DNA from: Vreelandella olivaria
GTDB taxonomy: Bacteria; Pseudomonadota; Gammaproteobacteria; Pseudomonadales; Halomonadaceae
Length of the DNA stretch: 64,000 nt
NCBI GenBank assembly: GCA_004295565.1
Contig: AP019416.1
Location: forward strand, 3,224,001 to 3,288,000
Reading direction: 5' to 3'
Shown here: positions 39,539 through 49,989 of the stretch, one piece after another
Numbering within the stretch: the stretch's first letter is position 1
Layout of the letters: every line of letters begins with the position of its first letter
Notes under the pieces: model-generated
Database searches by the model: none
Seen by the model: the letters and a program-made list of their open reading frames with translations, nothing else
What the model was told of the DNA's origin: nothing
Position numbers and translations under genes: made by a program

Positions 39539-41179
39539 CTACAAATCGCTTGCAGCCTCTTCGCTCTGCTCATCTTGCCCGTCACGCTCCTCGCTCACCT
39601 GCTCTGCGTCGCTATCGCTAGCAAGATTCAATGGCTCATCTAGCTGCAAGGTTTGCGCGGTAAAGGCACGTACTTCACTGAGCAACTCAGGATTCTCCGC
39701 TAAGCGCTGTCCATAGGACGGCACGATGTCGGTCAGTTTTTCCTGCCACTCTGCACTGGCTACCTGTTCAGGGAAAACGCGGTCAAGCAGGTTTAGCATG
39801 ATGGAAGGCGCCGTCGAGGCCCCCGGCGATGCGCCCAGCAGTGCCGACATGGTGCCATCTTGCGACGTTACGACTTCGGTACCGAACTGCAACACACCAC
39901 CCTTTTCAGGATTTTCTTTAATAATTTGTACCCGCTGACCTGCTGTCCACAGCGTCCAATCATCTTGGTTTGCTTCAGGGTAGTATTTCTGTAGTGCTTC
40001 AAAGCGATCATCGTCGGACATCAGGTACCTGGCCAACCAAGTAACGCACCAGATTAAAGTTATCCATCCCAACTTCAGCCACCGGCCAAGTATTATGCAG
40101 CGTCAACGAACTGAACAGATCCGTCCAGGAACCTTCTTTCAGGAACTTGGTGGAGACCGCTGCAAAGGGACTAAAGAATAGCGCGGGCTCACCGTCCAGG
40201 TTGCGCCGATCCAAGTGCGGCACGGACATGGGCGGAGAACCTTCGCCTGCTTTGCCATAGGCCTTTACGTCGTGCTGGGCCACCACGTCTGGATTAGTGG
40301 TGTAAAGGAACTGGCCACTTACTGGGAAGCCTGCGTAAGCTTCGGCTTCAGGAATGCCAGACTCCTGCAGCAACAACAACGCAGCACCACCCGCACCGAT
40401 AAAGACGTAGCGGGAATCCACGGTGGTTTCCCCGCCGTTGGCGAGATCCGCCACGGTCACTTTCCAGGTATTGTCATCATTGCGCTCTAGTCCGCGCACT
40501 TCACTGCTAAGACCCAGCGTAAAGTGGTCGCTTTGCGCCAGCGACTCAACCATTTGGCGCGTTTGCGCACCATAGTTAACTTCGGTTCCCATCTGCATTC
40601 GCGTAGCTGCAACGGGCGTATCGTTACCTTCACGCCCAGCCATCACTAGCGGCATCCACTCGGCCAGTTCCGCACGATCCTCTGAGTACTCCATACCCGC
40701 ATAAAGGGGTTTTGAGTCATCGCCTGATAACGCTTACCCAAGAAGTCGACGTCGTCCTCTCCCCAAACCACTGCAATGTGCGGGACTGTTTGGATAAACG
40801 AATCAGGCTCACCCAAAATGCCAGCCTCTACCTGGTGAGACCAAAACTGACGGGAGACTTCGAACTGTTCAGTTACCTTAGTGGCCCGCTCAATTTGAAC
40901 TTGACCCTCAACCTCTGGCGTGTAATTTAGCTCCATGAAGGCCGAGTGACCGCTACCTGCGTTATTCCAGGCGTTAGAGCTCTCTTCGGCAACTTGATCC
41001 AAGCGCTCATAAAGATGGATATTCCACTCTGGCTCAAGCTCCTGTAGATAGGTACCTAATGTAGCGCTCATAATGCCGCCGCCAATCAGTACAACATCAA
41101 CCGGCTCATCGGCAGCAAGGGGCATGGATGCCAGTGCCAACAGCGGAGAACAGAGTAATAGGCTAAAACGTTTTTGCAT
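39539..41179 (-). CDS. mqo: Malate:quinone oxidoreductase, 3' end altered by IS insertion (frame-broken)
   Basis: FAD-dependent membrane-associated enzyme oxidising malate to oxaloacetate and reducing quinone. N-terminal secretion-like signal (residues 1-23), then [16 protein letters not shown] (FAD motif) and [21 protein letters not shown]. Frames change near 40695 (CCCC) and near 40025. The last native codons are EEAASD; the IS then supplies Leu and a TAG, replacing a 14-residue acidic tail. Because only the tail is lost, the enzyme may still work; loss of the native terminator may matter more. About 547 residues. Confidence 0.92.
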
Positions 41180-41329
41180 GTCATGTCCCAGACGATACAG
41201 AAAGGACGCACCGGAACACTATGTCTCCGGCATCAAGGGAGGTATTATTTATCGACTAAAGTCTAACAAAAATATACTAATCCGGAAATATGCAATCTTA
41301 CTTAAATAAAAGCGAATGGAATTTAAGCG

Positions 41330-41563
41330 ATGAAGCCAGAGGATCTGGAAAAGTTAGTGACTCGCACTATGCCCTTTGGCAAGTATGAGGGTCGCCTTAT
41401 CGCCGACCTGCCCGGCCCTTATTTAAACTGGTTTGCTCGCGAAGGGTTTCCCTCTGGGGAAATTGGCCAGTTGCTGCATTTAATGCATGAAATCGATCAC
41501 AACGGGCTTGGCCCGCTGCTTGATCCACTGCGTAAAGCGCCGAGTCAGCGTGGCGAAACCTAA
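41330..41563 (+). CDS. DUF3820 small protein
   Basis: Complete 77-residue protein of the DUF3820 family, described as putative quorum-sensing-regulated virulence-factor homologues. The family core MPFGKYEGRLIADLPGPYLNWF is clear. Function unknown. Convergent with the next gene. Confidence 0.8.
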   Translation: MKPEDLEKLVTRTMPFGKYEGRLIADLPGPYLNWFAREGFPSGEIGQLLHLMHEIDHNGLGPLLDPLRKAPSQRGET

Positions 41564-41586
41564 GGCTTTGCGTTTTTATCGGCATT

Positions 41587-41918
41587 CTAACGCTCGTTAA
41601 GAGCACGCTGAAATTCAGCCCGATAAGCCATCTCATGCTGTGCAGTATCCGCAGGAAAGCGGCCTAGGGCGACCGCCAGTTCAAAAAAGCCAGCCGCGGG
41701 CAGACCATCGCCTCGGCGGCTGACGACAAGTGCCGCAGTAAAGGCTTCTGCTGGGCAGCGTCTTCACGCATTAACTGCTCTAACGCCTGGGTGACTTGAG
41801 CGATAGTGCGCGGCGGCGTGAGTGCCAGCGCGCTAGCCACCTGCTGATACGTCATGGGCAGAGCATCATGCGGTGCACTGAGCAGTAGCTGGCGAAGCGC
41901 GGCTACGTTATCGGTCAT
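41587..41918 (-). CDS. Conserved hypothetical protein (frame-broken)
   Basis: ATG 41918 starts MTDNVAALRQLLLSAP. A shift near 41700 changes the C-terminus; repaired, it ends GFFELAVALGRFPADT...FQRALNER at TAG 41587-41589, giving about 110 residues. The middle (TYQQVASALALTPPRTIAQVTQALEQLM) resembles a helix-turn-helix or methyltransferase-adapter helical domain, but I do not recognise the family. Confidence 0.55.
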
Positions 41919-42028
41919 ATCTATCCTATCGTCTGGGTTTAAAACGTTCACACTGCCCATTGGCGAAGTATTTGTGCTAAGAGTATTTGTGCTAAGAATA
42001 GCGAAATACGCGGTGATAAGGAGAGAAC

Positions 42029-42796
42029 ATGGTAACGCGACTAACAACAGTACGCCCTCGCGGAGGCCGTTGGCCAGGTATACTGGCTGGCTTAGCCATT
42101 CTGCTGCTAGCAGTGGCGGCCCTAATGATGGCGGGCGCTGGGCCTGCTTATCGGGGCGAACTCGTCAGCTTAGGTGAGGCGTTTAACTTACTTCGCAACG
42201 GCGTCTATGCCGCCGGAGCCGCAATAGCGATCAGTATTATCACGCTGCTGTTTAGCATGCTGGTGCGTCGTTCCAGGCCGGCATTCATCGCCACACTGGT
42301 CATCGTCGCCGCGGCTGCACTGCTTTACATACCCTGGCAGCATTGGCAACGCGCTCAACAGGTGCCCGCGATTCACGACATCACCACCGATACGCAAAAC
42401 CCTCCTGCCTTTGAAGCGTTAGCTGACGCACGAGAAGCGGCGCCTAACGCGGTCGACTACCCAGGCGATGCCACCGCTCAGCAGCAGCACGCTGCTTACC
42501 CTTATATCGAGCCACTGATCCTGGCCGAAGCGCCGCAAACGGTGCTGGCTGCCGCCCAGGCTGAGGCCGAGGAGGCGGGCTGGCGGATCGCCCGCATCAG
42601 CGACAATCACATAGAAGCCACCGCCACTACCCGCTGGTTTGGCTTTGAGGATGATGTGGTCATTCGCTTAACCGAGATTGAAAACGGAGTGCAGGTAGAC
42701 ATGCGCTCGGCATCGCGCCTGGGCGCCAGCGATGTGGGCACCAACGCGGCAAGAATCGAAGCGTTTTTAACGTCGCTGGAAGCGCGGCTTAAATAG
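42029..42796 (+). CDS. DUF1499 membrane protein
   Basis: Complete 255-residue protein. Three N-terminal membrane helices (about residues 15-35, 50-72, 80-100), then the periplasmic or cytoplasmic DUF1499 domain with NAVDYPGDATAQQQHAAYP, ATATTRWFGFEDDVVIRL and VDMRSASRLGASDVGTNAARI. Function unknown. Divergent from the preceding hypothetical gene. Confidence 0.8.
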   Translation: MVTRLTTVRPRGGRWPGILAGLAILLLAVAALMMAGAGPAYRGELVSLGEAFNLLRNGVYAAGAAIAISIITLLFSMLVRRSRPAFIATLVIVAAAALLYIPWQHWQRAQQVPAIHDITTDTQNPPAFEALADAREAAPNAVDYPGDATAQQQHAAYPYIEPLILAEAPQTVLAAAQAEAEEAGWRIARISDNHIEATATTRWFGFEDDVVIRLTEIENGVQVDMRSASRLGASDVGTNAARIEAFLTSLEARLK

Positions 42797-42806
42797 CTCT
42801 TATTCG

Positions 42807-43168
42807 TTAATGTATCTGATCGCGCTTATGGCTATCTTCGCGCGCTAAAATTTGCTCAGCATCCAGGGTGGCGATAGGCACCTGATGATGGTGGGGATAT
42901 CTCCACTCAACTGAAGCGCTTGATAACGCAGGGCACAAACGCGTAAAAACGAGGTGAAGTTACCCAAATCATGCCCAGCGTCAATGGATTCGTGATACAG
43001 CCGGGTAATCATTTGCGCGGTGTTCATTCCATCCCGCTGGGCAATCTCTTCAAGAATGTGCCAGAAGTAATTCTCCATACGCACGCTGGTGACCATACCA
43101 TCAATGCGCAGCGAGTGCGTCTCGCTGCGCCAAAGCGACGGGTCGGCTTGAATAAAGAGCTTACACAT
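42807..43168 (-). CDS. Ribbon-helix-helix domain protein (frame-broken)
   Basis: About 120 residues. ATG 43168 begins MCKLFIQADPSLW. The segment HSLRIDGMVTSVRMENYFWHILEEIAQRDGM fits the RHH_4 family: a beta strand then two helices, as in small DNA-binding dimers. A shift near 42895 is repaired to DIPHHHQVPIATLDAEQIL, ending at TAA 42807-42809. Possible small regulator; target unknown. Confidence 0.7.
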
Positions 43169-43236
43169 GGGCGTTGTCTCTCGTGTCTTCGTATCCACAC
43201 TTAGCATAGCGGCATTTATGGACACGGCAAACAAGA

Positions 43237-43258
43237 GCGCCCGGCAACTGCCGGGCGC
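43237..43258 (-). terminator. Terminator after the PfpI gene
   Basis: GCGCCCGGCA (43237-43246) and TGCCGGGCGC (43249-43258) form a perfect 10-bp stem with two unpaired bases, followed on the minus strand by a T-rich stretch (CTTGTTT). Confidence 0.65.
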
Positions 43259-43285
43259 AAGCGTCATACGTTCCTGCGACCAATA

Positions 43286-43854
43286 TCACTTATTCAGTAG
43301 TGCCATAAACTGCGCAAGCCAAGCTGGGTGTGCAGGCCATGCAGGGCAGTAACCAGGTTGCCATCGGTTACCGCATCGGTCACTTCCAGGTTGGCAAAGT
43401 GACCACCGGCAAGCTCCACCTCCGGCTGGCAGGCCGGATAAGCGGAACACTGCTTCCCTTCCAGTACTTTTGCAGCGGCTAATAGCTGAGCACCATGACA
43501 AATCGCCGCCACAGGCTTATTGGTCTCAAAAAAGTGCTGAACCATGGTTAGCACCTCTTTGTTCAAACGAAGATATTCTGGGGCACGGCCACCAGGCACC
43601 ACCAAGGCGTCGTAATCGGCGGGGTTAATGCTGGCAAAATCAGCATTCAATGCAAAGCGGTGGCCGGGCTTTTCGGAGTATGTTTGATCACCTTCAAAGT
43701 CATGAATTGCCGTCGCCACCGTATCGCCTGAGGCTTTCCCAGGGCAGACAGCATCGACACGGTGACCAACGGCCATGAGTGCCTGAAATGGCACCATGGT
43801 TTCATAATCTTCGGTGAAATCACCGGTGATCATTAAAATGCGCTTGCTGCTCAT
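43286..43854 (-). CDS. PfpI/DJ-1 family protein (frame-broken near the end)
   Basis: About 189 residues. Nucleophile elbow [10 protein letters not shown] with cysteine and histidine, and the family-typical [16 protein letters not shown] near the start. A shift near 43345 hides the true C-terminus, which repaired reads [21 protein letters not shown]. The PfpI branch includes proteases, glyoxalase III-like and deglycase activities; which applies is unknown. Start ATG 43854 follows a GAGG-type site. Confidence 0.82.
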
Positions 43855-43965
43855 CTCAGTGCTCCTCTTATCTATCTTATGGTTATTGATCGAGTGTTTG
43901 AGCACACGCGGGGCGTGTTAGATGAGACTAGCAAGCGCGCCCTGCCATCGGGTAGTAGGTCAATA

Positions 43966-46064
43966 CTACAGTGAAACTTCCTTCTGCGGCGGCAGCGTCA
44001 GTTGAGGTTGTCCGGCATGGTCGCTAACACGGAAGCGTCCTACCAGCGCATGCATGTCACCGGCACGATCATCCAACGTGTGGCTGGCAGTGGTCGCTTC
44101 TTGCACCAAGCGGGCATTCTGATGGGTCACCTGATCCAACTGCGAAATTGCCTGGTTGATCTGGTCGATCCCAGCCGATTGCTCATGGTCGCCCCCGCAA
44201 TTTCGGTAACATAGCGTGTTACCTCACTCAGGCTATCAATGATTTCCTGCAGGTGTTTGCTTGAGGCGTTTACCAACTGCTCACCCTCACTTACCTTGGC
44301 GACACTATCGTCTACCAAATGGCGAATTTGGGCGGCTTCTTCGGCGCTGCGTCCGGCTAGTTTGCGAACTTCCTGGGCCACCACGGCAAACCCACGTCCC
44401 TGCTCTCCTGCACGCGCCGCTTCAACAGAGGCGTTGAGCGCCAGCAAGTTGGTTTGAAAGGCGATATCGTCGATGGCTTTAATGATCGAGGTGATTTTCT
44501 CGCTCGCCTCACGGATATCCCCCATTGCCGCCGTCGTGCGCGTGGACACATCGCCTGCGGCACGGGCGCGCTGGTCAACATTGCCGCTCGCGTCTTTGGC
44601 CTGATCAGCGTACTCAGCGGTTTGCTTCACCGTGGCAGTAATCTCTTCCAGACTTGAGGCCGTTTCCGCCAATGACGCCGCCTGTTGGTCAGTACGCTGG
44701 GAGAGGTTTTCATTACCGGCGGCAATTTGACGGCTGCTGGCCGCGATGGCTTCAGCGCTTTCGCGGATTTGCGCCACCATGCCTTCAAAGGTATCCATCA
44801 TATTGTTGAACGCTTGAGCAGTTTGGCCCACTTCGTCGTTACGCTTCAGCTCAAGGCGCATGGACAAGTCGGCATTTTCGCCGGCGGCGCCGCTGATGTT
44901 TTCCATTTGGTGGCGCATCGCCACTAGCGGCCCCAGTACCCGTACCATGGTACGCCAGCCAAAAATCGCAAGTAACACGATAACCGCTAGAGTGACCATA
45001 ATCAGTAACGAGCGACCAGCGTTGGCTAAAGTTTCGGCCTGGGTAGAGGCACTTTGGGCTTGGCCAACGGTATAGGCTTCAACATCACTCAACGCATCAC
45101 GCATTTGATTCATGGCTTCAGCTACACTGGCAAGTGCAGCTTGTACCTGGTCGTGTAGCGCCAGCTGTTGCAGACGTAATTCATACACAGCGTTGTCATC
45201 GGACACCATCAGCCCTTCCAGCTCAACAATGACATCGTCTAAGTCTAAAATCAGCGCGCGCTGCTCTGCTTCGGTGCTGGGTGCTTCTGCAATCGCCGCT
45301 AATGATTGACGAGCCAGCCCCACCTGTTGGGCAATTTCGTTGTAACGCAGGTTGACCAATGCATCGGCACTGCCCGTTTGCATCATCTGACGGCCAAGGT
45401 CGGATAGCTGCGCCAATGCCATGCGCGCGTTTCCGCTTAAACGACCAATATCAGCTTGTGTCGCAAACATGTTGTCCAACAGCTGCGTTGGCAGCGTGGT
45501 CATGCCATCTTCGCGCCAGGCTTCCATCAATACGCGCTGCTCCTGGCGATTGCGAACCTGCGCCAGTGCAGCACGCCCAGCAATATTTTCCGCACTCAGC
45601 ATTACTTGAGAAATTAGCGCTTGCATAGCGCTAATCCGCTCAGCCATCTGTATTTGCAGGCTCAGCTCCTCACGCCGCACCGCTTCAAGCGCAGTATCGC
45701 CTCCCAACAACGCTTGATAGTGGCTCTCTAGTGCGCTCAGGCCTTCAGCTATATCGATTCCACTCAATGCTTGCTGTGCAGCGCGAAAGCGTTCATCTAA
45801 TTCGCTCTGAGGGGTGGCCGCGTCAAGGGCTGCTACGTTCTCTGCCGCAAGCAAATCCGCGTGACGTTGGCCAAACGCTCCCATCGTGAGCACCATGCCA
45901 CGGCTGGCATCTTCAAGCGGGAGCACCTCACCAATAATATAACGCTGCGAGTCAATAAGCCGTTGGTTGGTCACCCAGCCCGTTGCCGCTAGTACTAGGG
46001 CTCCCAGCACCGCTGCTAAAAACAGGCTGATCAGCATTGCTCGAATACTTAAGGTTTTTTTCAT
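43966..46064 (-). CDS. Methyl-accepting chemotaxis protein 2 (frame-broken near the end)
   Basis: Chemoreceptor of about 699 residues. Membrane helix at about residues 10-30, a long periplasmic helical ligand domain of about 320 residues, a second helix near 352-374, HAMP, and a signalling domain with [28 protein letters not shown] shift near 44188 cuts the end; repaired, it continues [20 protein letters not shown] and stops at TAG 43966-43968, ending EVSL, without a CheR-binding pentapeptide. Sixty bases downstream of a solute-binding protein gene on the same strand, which suggests it senses that protein's ligand complex. Confidence 0.9.
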
Positions 46065-46123
46065 TATCTGTTTTCACTTGTGTCAGGGTCTTACAGGTAA
46101 CGTAAGCGTTGTGAATCGAAGCT

Positions 46124-47321
46124 TTAAGGCAACAAGCTCGCCCACTCCACCGACTCGAAGCGGCCATTGGCAATAATAGTTGGCCACACCGCATCACTGG
46201 CTTGATGGTCGTTCGGCCCCAAGCTAACGGGCTCTTCCAGTCCAATATCAACCGACCCCAAACCAAGCAAGCCATCCACGATAGCGTCACGGTCTGGGTT
46301 GGCACCGGCGGCTTTCACACCCTCCACAAAGAGCTTCGCGGCCAGGTAACCTTCGAGCGAAATGAAGTCCGGTTCACTACCACTGGCATGGGCATCCAAC
46401 GCTGCACGGTAAGCTTCTACGGCGGGCAAGTCGGCATCCAGGGGGGGAACTACCTGAGTAATAATGACGCCTTCGGCCAGATCACCAAGTTCATCCATAA
46501 GCGCCTGGCTACCCACAAAAGAGACATTCAAAAATACCGCGTCAGGTAAGTCGTTTTTCGCTTCACGAATAAAATCAGCGGCGGGGCCGTAGGTGCCGAC
46601 AATGATAATGGCGCGAGGCGTCACTGGCGCTTCCAGAATAGTCGCCAGTCCCTGGTGAATATTGCGCGTGCCACGCGTAAAACGCCCATGGGCGAGTGCC
46701 GCGATATTATCGACGCCATGGGCAGTTAATGCCTGGGCGGCACCATTGTATCCCGCATCGCCAAAGCTATCGTTTTGGGTAAAGAAGGCAATTTCCTCGG
46801 GCAATACACCGGCTTCCAGCAACCCATCCACCATCGCGGCAGTTTCTTGTACGTAGCTGGCCCGGTAGTTGATCACGTAGCGGTCAGGCGGCGACTTGCG
46901 CAGCACCCCGGCGCCGGTAAAAGCACCGTAAAGCAAAGTCTTATATTCATTATAAATGGGAATGGTCACCGTAGCGGTGGGTGTGCCGACATTGCCAATC
47001 GCCGCCAGTACATCGTCATCCTGAATCATCTGTCGGGTATTGCTGGCGGCTTGTAGCGGTTTGTACTGATCATCTCGTGCAATCAGCGACAAATTTTCGC
47101 CATTAACCCCGCCCGCCGCATTGACCTCAGCAAAGTAGGTTTCGATACCTTTTGCATGCCCAACCCAAGCGGTGCAGCGCCGCCACTGGACGGGGCGACA
47201 ATGCCAAAGGTAAGCTCTGCCTGCGCAAATAGGGGAGCAAACGCTCCGCCTAATACAGCCATTGTGAATAAAGCCCTTTTAGCAAGACCTTTCTTAACAA
47301 CCTGGTTCCCAATCGTCGCAT
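46124..47321 (-). CDS. Branched-chain-amino-acid-type periplasmic binding protein (frame-broken)
   Basis: Type I periplasmic binding protein (Peripla_BP_6, LivJ-like). A signal peptide (ALFTMAVLGGAFAPLFAQA) precedes LTFGIVAPSSGGAAPLG; the body has DQYKPLQAASNTRQMI, TVTIPIYNEYKTLLYG and FFTQNDSFGDAGYNGA. The frame changes near 47140. The start I favour is ATG 47321, with AAGGAG upstream, which needs one more shift before the signal peptide; an upstream ATG at 47367 is in frame but has no ribosome site. No permease or ATPase genes follow; the next gene is chemoreceptor 2. Probably a sensing rather than transport component (inference). Confidence 0.82.
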
Positions 47322-47478
47322 TGATCTGCTCCTTAATAGCTAGATCATTTCCCCACGTAAATAGCATGGGCGAAAGTGCGTAGCTTTCCCCTCACACCTT
47401 CGCCACATTACCGGACTTTTAGTTATTACTATCGGCAGGAGAATATACGACTAAAGGTTAATTATCGTTAATTAATGA

Positions 47479-47492
47479 GTAACGTTTGTTAC
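47479..47492. promoter_or_regulatory. Palindrome GTAAC-N4-GTTAC upstream of the binding-protein gene
   Basis: Perfect 5-bp inverted repeat with a four-base spacer, inside an AT-rich 250-base region between the binding-protein start and the flavin reductase gene. A possible operator. Confidence 0.3.
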
Positions 47493-47574
47493 CCACTCTG
47501 TAACACTCACTCACAAGCTGACAAAGCAAGCCAAATGGTTCCAAAAATCATGCTCTTAAAATCTCAACCGGTTG

Positions 47575-48187
47575 CTAAGCGGGCCTTTCGATAGCGAAAC
47601 GATCGCTAATGCGGATGTAATCGCTACCTGCTAGACGTCCAACAGGTTTGAGTAAATCCATATCCACATGGCGACCGTCCCACAGCGAATCATCAATATG
47701 GATGGAGACGACTTGAGCCAGTACTAATGTGCCTGCCAAGGGCTGATCTCCAAAGCTAATCATATCGAACAGCTTGCAACCAAACGCCACAGGAGCATTC
47801 GCAATCCGCGGCACGCTAACGCCCATCATTTCAGCCTTTTCAAGCTCTGCCAGGGCAAACTCATCCTCTCCTGGCGGCAAACTGGCACTGGTGGTATTCA
47901 GCGCTTCAATGAGCCCTTCACTACCCACGTGCACGACACACTCTGGTACTTCATTTAAATTGCGCACCGTATCTTTACGTTCGCCGCTACCATTCAGTAG
48001 CGGCGAAAATGCCAGCACTGGAGGGTTTACGCTGGCCACATTAAAAAAGGAAAACGGCGCCAAATTGGCATTTCCTGCTTATCCTGGGTAGATACCCAGG
48101 CAATGGGCCGTGGGCAAACGCTGCCAGATAGCAGCCGGTATATAACCCCGGGCTTAGCGGTGCATCCTCTAAGAGGTAATCACTCAT
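47575..48187 (-). CDS. Flavin reductase-like FMN-binding protein (frame-broken)
   Basis: About 204 residues of the flavin-reductase/DIM6-NTAB family that binds FMN and may reduce free flavin. ATG 48187 (MSDYLLEDAPLSPG), then after shifts near 48145 and near 48070 the segment CPRPIAWVST and LAPFSFFNVASVNPPVLAFSP, characteristic of the FMN-binding split barrel. Divergent from the hydroxyacid dehydrogenase. Electron acceptor unknown. Confidence 0.8.
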
Positions 48188-48296
48188 TGATGACTCCTTG
48201 GTGACAAGATTTCAGGTTAGTATCACTTTATAACAGCAAAGCCCACGACGCTCTGTTTTGCCATTATCGATGCGGCCAGTTTGAGGATCCCTTTTA

Positions 48297-49243
48297 ATGA
48301 AGATTGTTATCCCTGATGATTACCAAGACTGTGTGCGCCATTTAGACGCCTTCAAACAGCTGGATGGTCACGATGTAAAGATTTACCACGATACGCTGAC
48401 CGACCTGGACGCGCTGAGTGCACGTTTCCAAGAGGCAGAGGCGTTAGTGCTTATTCGCGAACGCACACCGATCACGGCGGCCCTACTTGAGCGCCTGCCC
48501 AACCTGAAAGTGATTAGCCAGATAGGAGGGGGTGCTGCCCATGTGGATATGGAAGCTTGCCGCCGCCATGCCGTCACCGTAATGACGGGGCAGGTTCGCC
48601 ATACGCCGCTGCAGAACTTACCTGGGGCTTGGTGCTTTCGGCTATGCGGCACATACCGGCAGAAGTTGAGAATCTGAAAGCGGGCCGCTGGCAACGCACG
48701 CTAGGCACCGGCCTCAAAGGACGCACACTGGGTATTTTCGGCTACGGAAAAATCGGCAGCTTAATCGCACGCTACGGTCAAGCATTTGAAATGAAGGTGT
48801 TGGTATGGGGCCGTGAGGGTACTCGACAACGAGCTGCTGATGCCGGGCTAGAAGTGGCCGCAAGCCAGACTGACTTGTTCCAGCGCTCAGATGTACTGAG
48901 CCTGCACCTCCGCTTGAATGACGACACCCGGGGCATTGTCAACGCTGAATCACTGGCTCAAATGAAGCCCAGGTCACTGCTGGTCAACACCAGCCGCTCT
49001 CAGTTAGTGGCGCCCGGCGCACTAGAGCAGGCGCTAAAAGCCGGGCGCCCTGGTCAGGCAGCCGTCGATGTATTCGATGCTGAACCTGTGCTCCAAGACT
49101 CGTTGCTGGAATTACCCAATTTGCTCGCCACTCCCCACCTTGGCTATGTGGAAAAAGATAGCTATGAGCTCTATTTTGGCGATGCCTTCAGCAACCTGCT
49201 GGCGTATATCGATGGTCAACCCGTCAACAATCTAGCCCGTTAA
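48297..49243 (+). CDS. D-isomer-specific 2-hydroxyacid dehydrogenase (frame-broken)
   Basis: About 315 residues. N-terminal substrate domain, then the NAD-binding domain with LGIFGYGKIGSLIARYG, LHLRLNDDTRGIV, the catalytic arginine in LLVNTSRSQLV, and glutamate and histidine in FDAEPV and TPHLGY. A shift near 48600 is repaired to SPYAAAELTWGLVL. Belongs to the phosphoglycerate-dehydrogenase-like group; the true substrate is unknown. Confidence 0.85.
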
Positions 49244-49328
49244 TTGAGCGTGCTAGAGAGCGTAGCGGCCACCACCTCTGTGCCAATTGTGCTAGCCTAT
49301 AAGCCAATAAGTAACACAGAGGCCATTA

Positions 49329-49744
49329 ATGCTCACCATTTCTAGTAACGTTACCCTGGCTGATTGGGAGATTGATATCAGCCAGATTCGCGCCCAAGGT
49401 GCGGGCGGACAGAACGTTAATAAAGTCTCCTCAGCGGTGCATTTGCGCTTCGATATTCCCAGCTCCACGCTACCTCCTCATTATAAAGAGCGCCTAATGG
49501 CGCTGTCCGATCAGCGCATCAGTAAAGAGGGCGTGGTGATTATTAAAGCCCAGAGCCATCGTAAGCTAGAGCTGAATAAAGAGGACGCGCTAGCGCGTTT
49601 AAAAGAGCTGATACAAAGCGCCACCAAACCGCAAAAAGTACGCCGCGCCACCAAGCCCACCAAAGGCTCACAGCGCCGCCGCGTCGATCACAAAACCCGT
49701 AAGGGCAAATTAAATCGCTGCGCGGTAAGGTGTCGGCCTCTTAA
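49329..49744 (+). CDS. arfB: Alternative ribosome-rescue factor ArfB (frame-broken near end)
   Basis: Peptidyl-tRNA hydrolase that frees ribosomes stalled on mRNA without a stop codon. GAGGQNVNKVSSAVHLRF holds the GGQ motif. The basic C-terminal tail that enters the mRNA channel is present; a shift near 49706 is repaired to KGQIKSLRGKVSAS, the normal ending, at TAA 49742-49744. That stop overlaps the next start as TAATG. About 138 residues. Confidence 0.92.
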
Positions 49745-49989
49745 TGACTAAAGACGCCACACCTCCCGCTCAGCGCCCTCTTTCGCCCTGCATACAGATC
49801 TGTCAGATTGAACCAACCACATCGGTATGCGAAGGCTGTGGCCGCACGCTGGATGAAATTGCGCTTTGGGGCAGCATGACCGAGGCCGAAAAGACCCCGG
49901 TATGGGAACGCTTGGTAGCCGAAGGCCATGTTTCTAAAGACCATGTTTCTAAAGGCTACGTTTCTAAAGGCAGGGCTTCCGGCGGATGA
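49744..49989 (+). CDS. DUF1289 cysteine-rich small protein
   Basis: 81 residues, complete. CIQICQIEPTTSVCEGCGRTLDEIALWGSMTEAEK matches the DUF1289 family, with four cysteines likely binding a metal. The C-terminus is extended by a tandem (VSKDH, VSKGY, VSKG) peptide repeat. Translationally coupled to arfB and overlapping the 3' end of the convergent proline-racemase-like gene. Confidence 0.85.
   Translation: MTKDATPPAQRPLSPCIQICQIEPTTSVCEGCGRTLDEIALWGSMTEAEKTPVWERLVAEGHVSKDHVSKGYVSKGRASGG
49924..49968 (+). repeat. Three tandem 15-bp repeats at the end of the DUF1289 gene
   Basis: Units begin at 49924, 49939 and 49954, each containing GTTTCTAAA with one to three differences. A multiple of three, so it lengthens the protein in frame. 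Confidence 0.85.
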
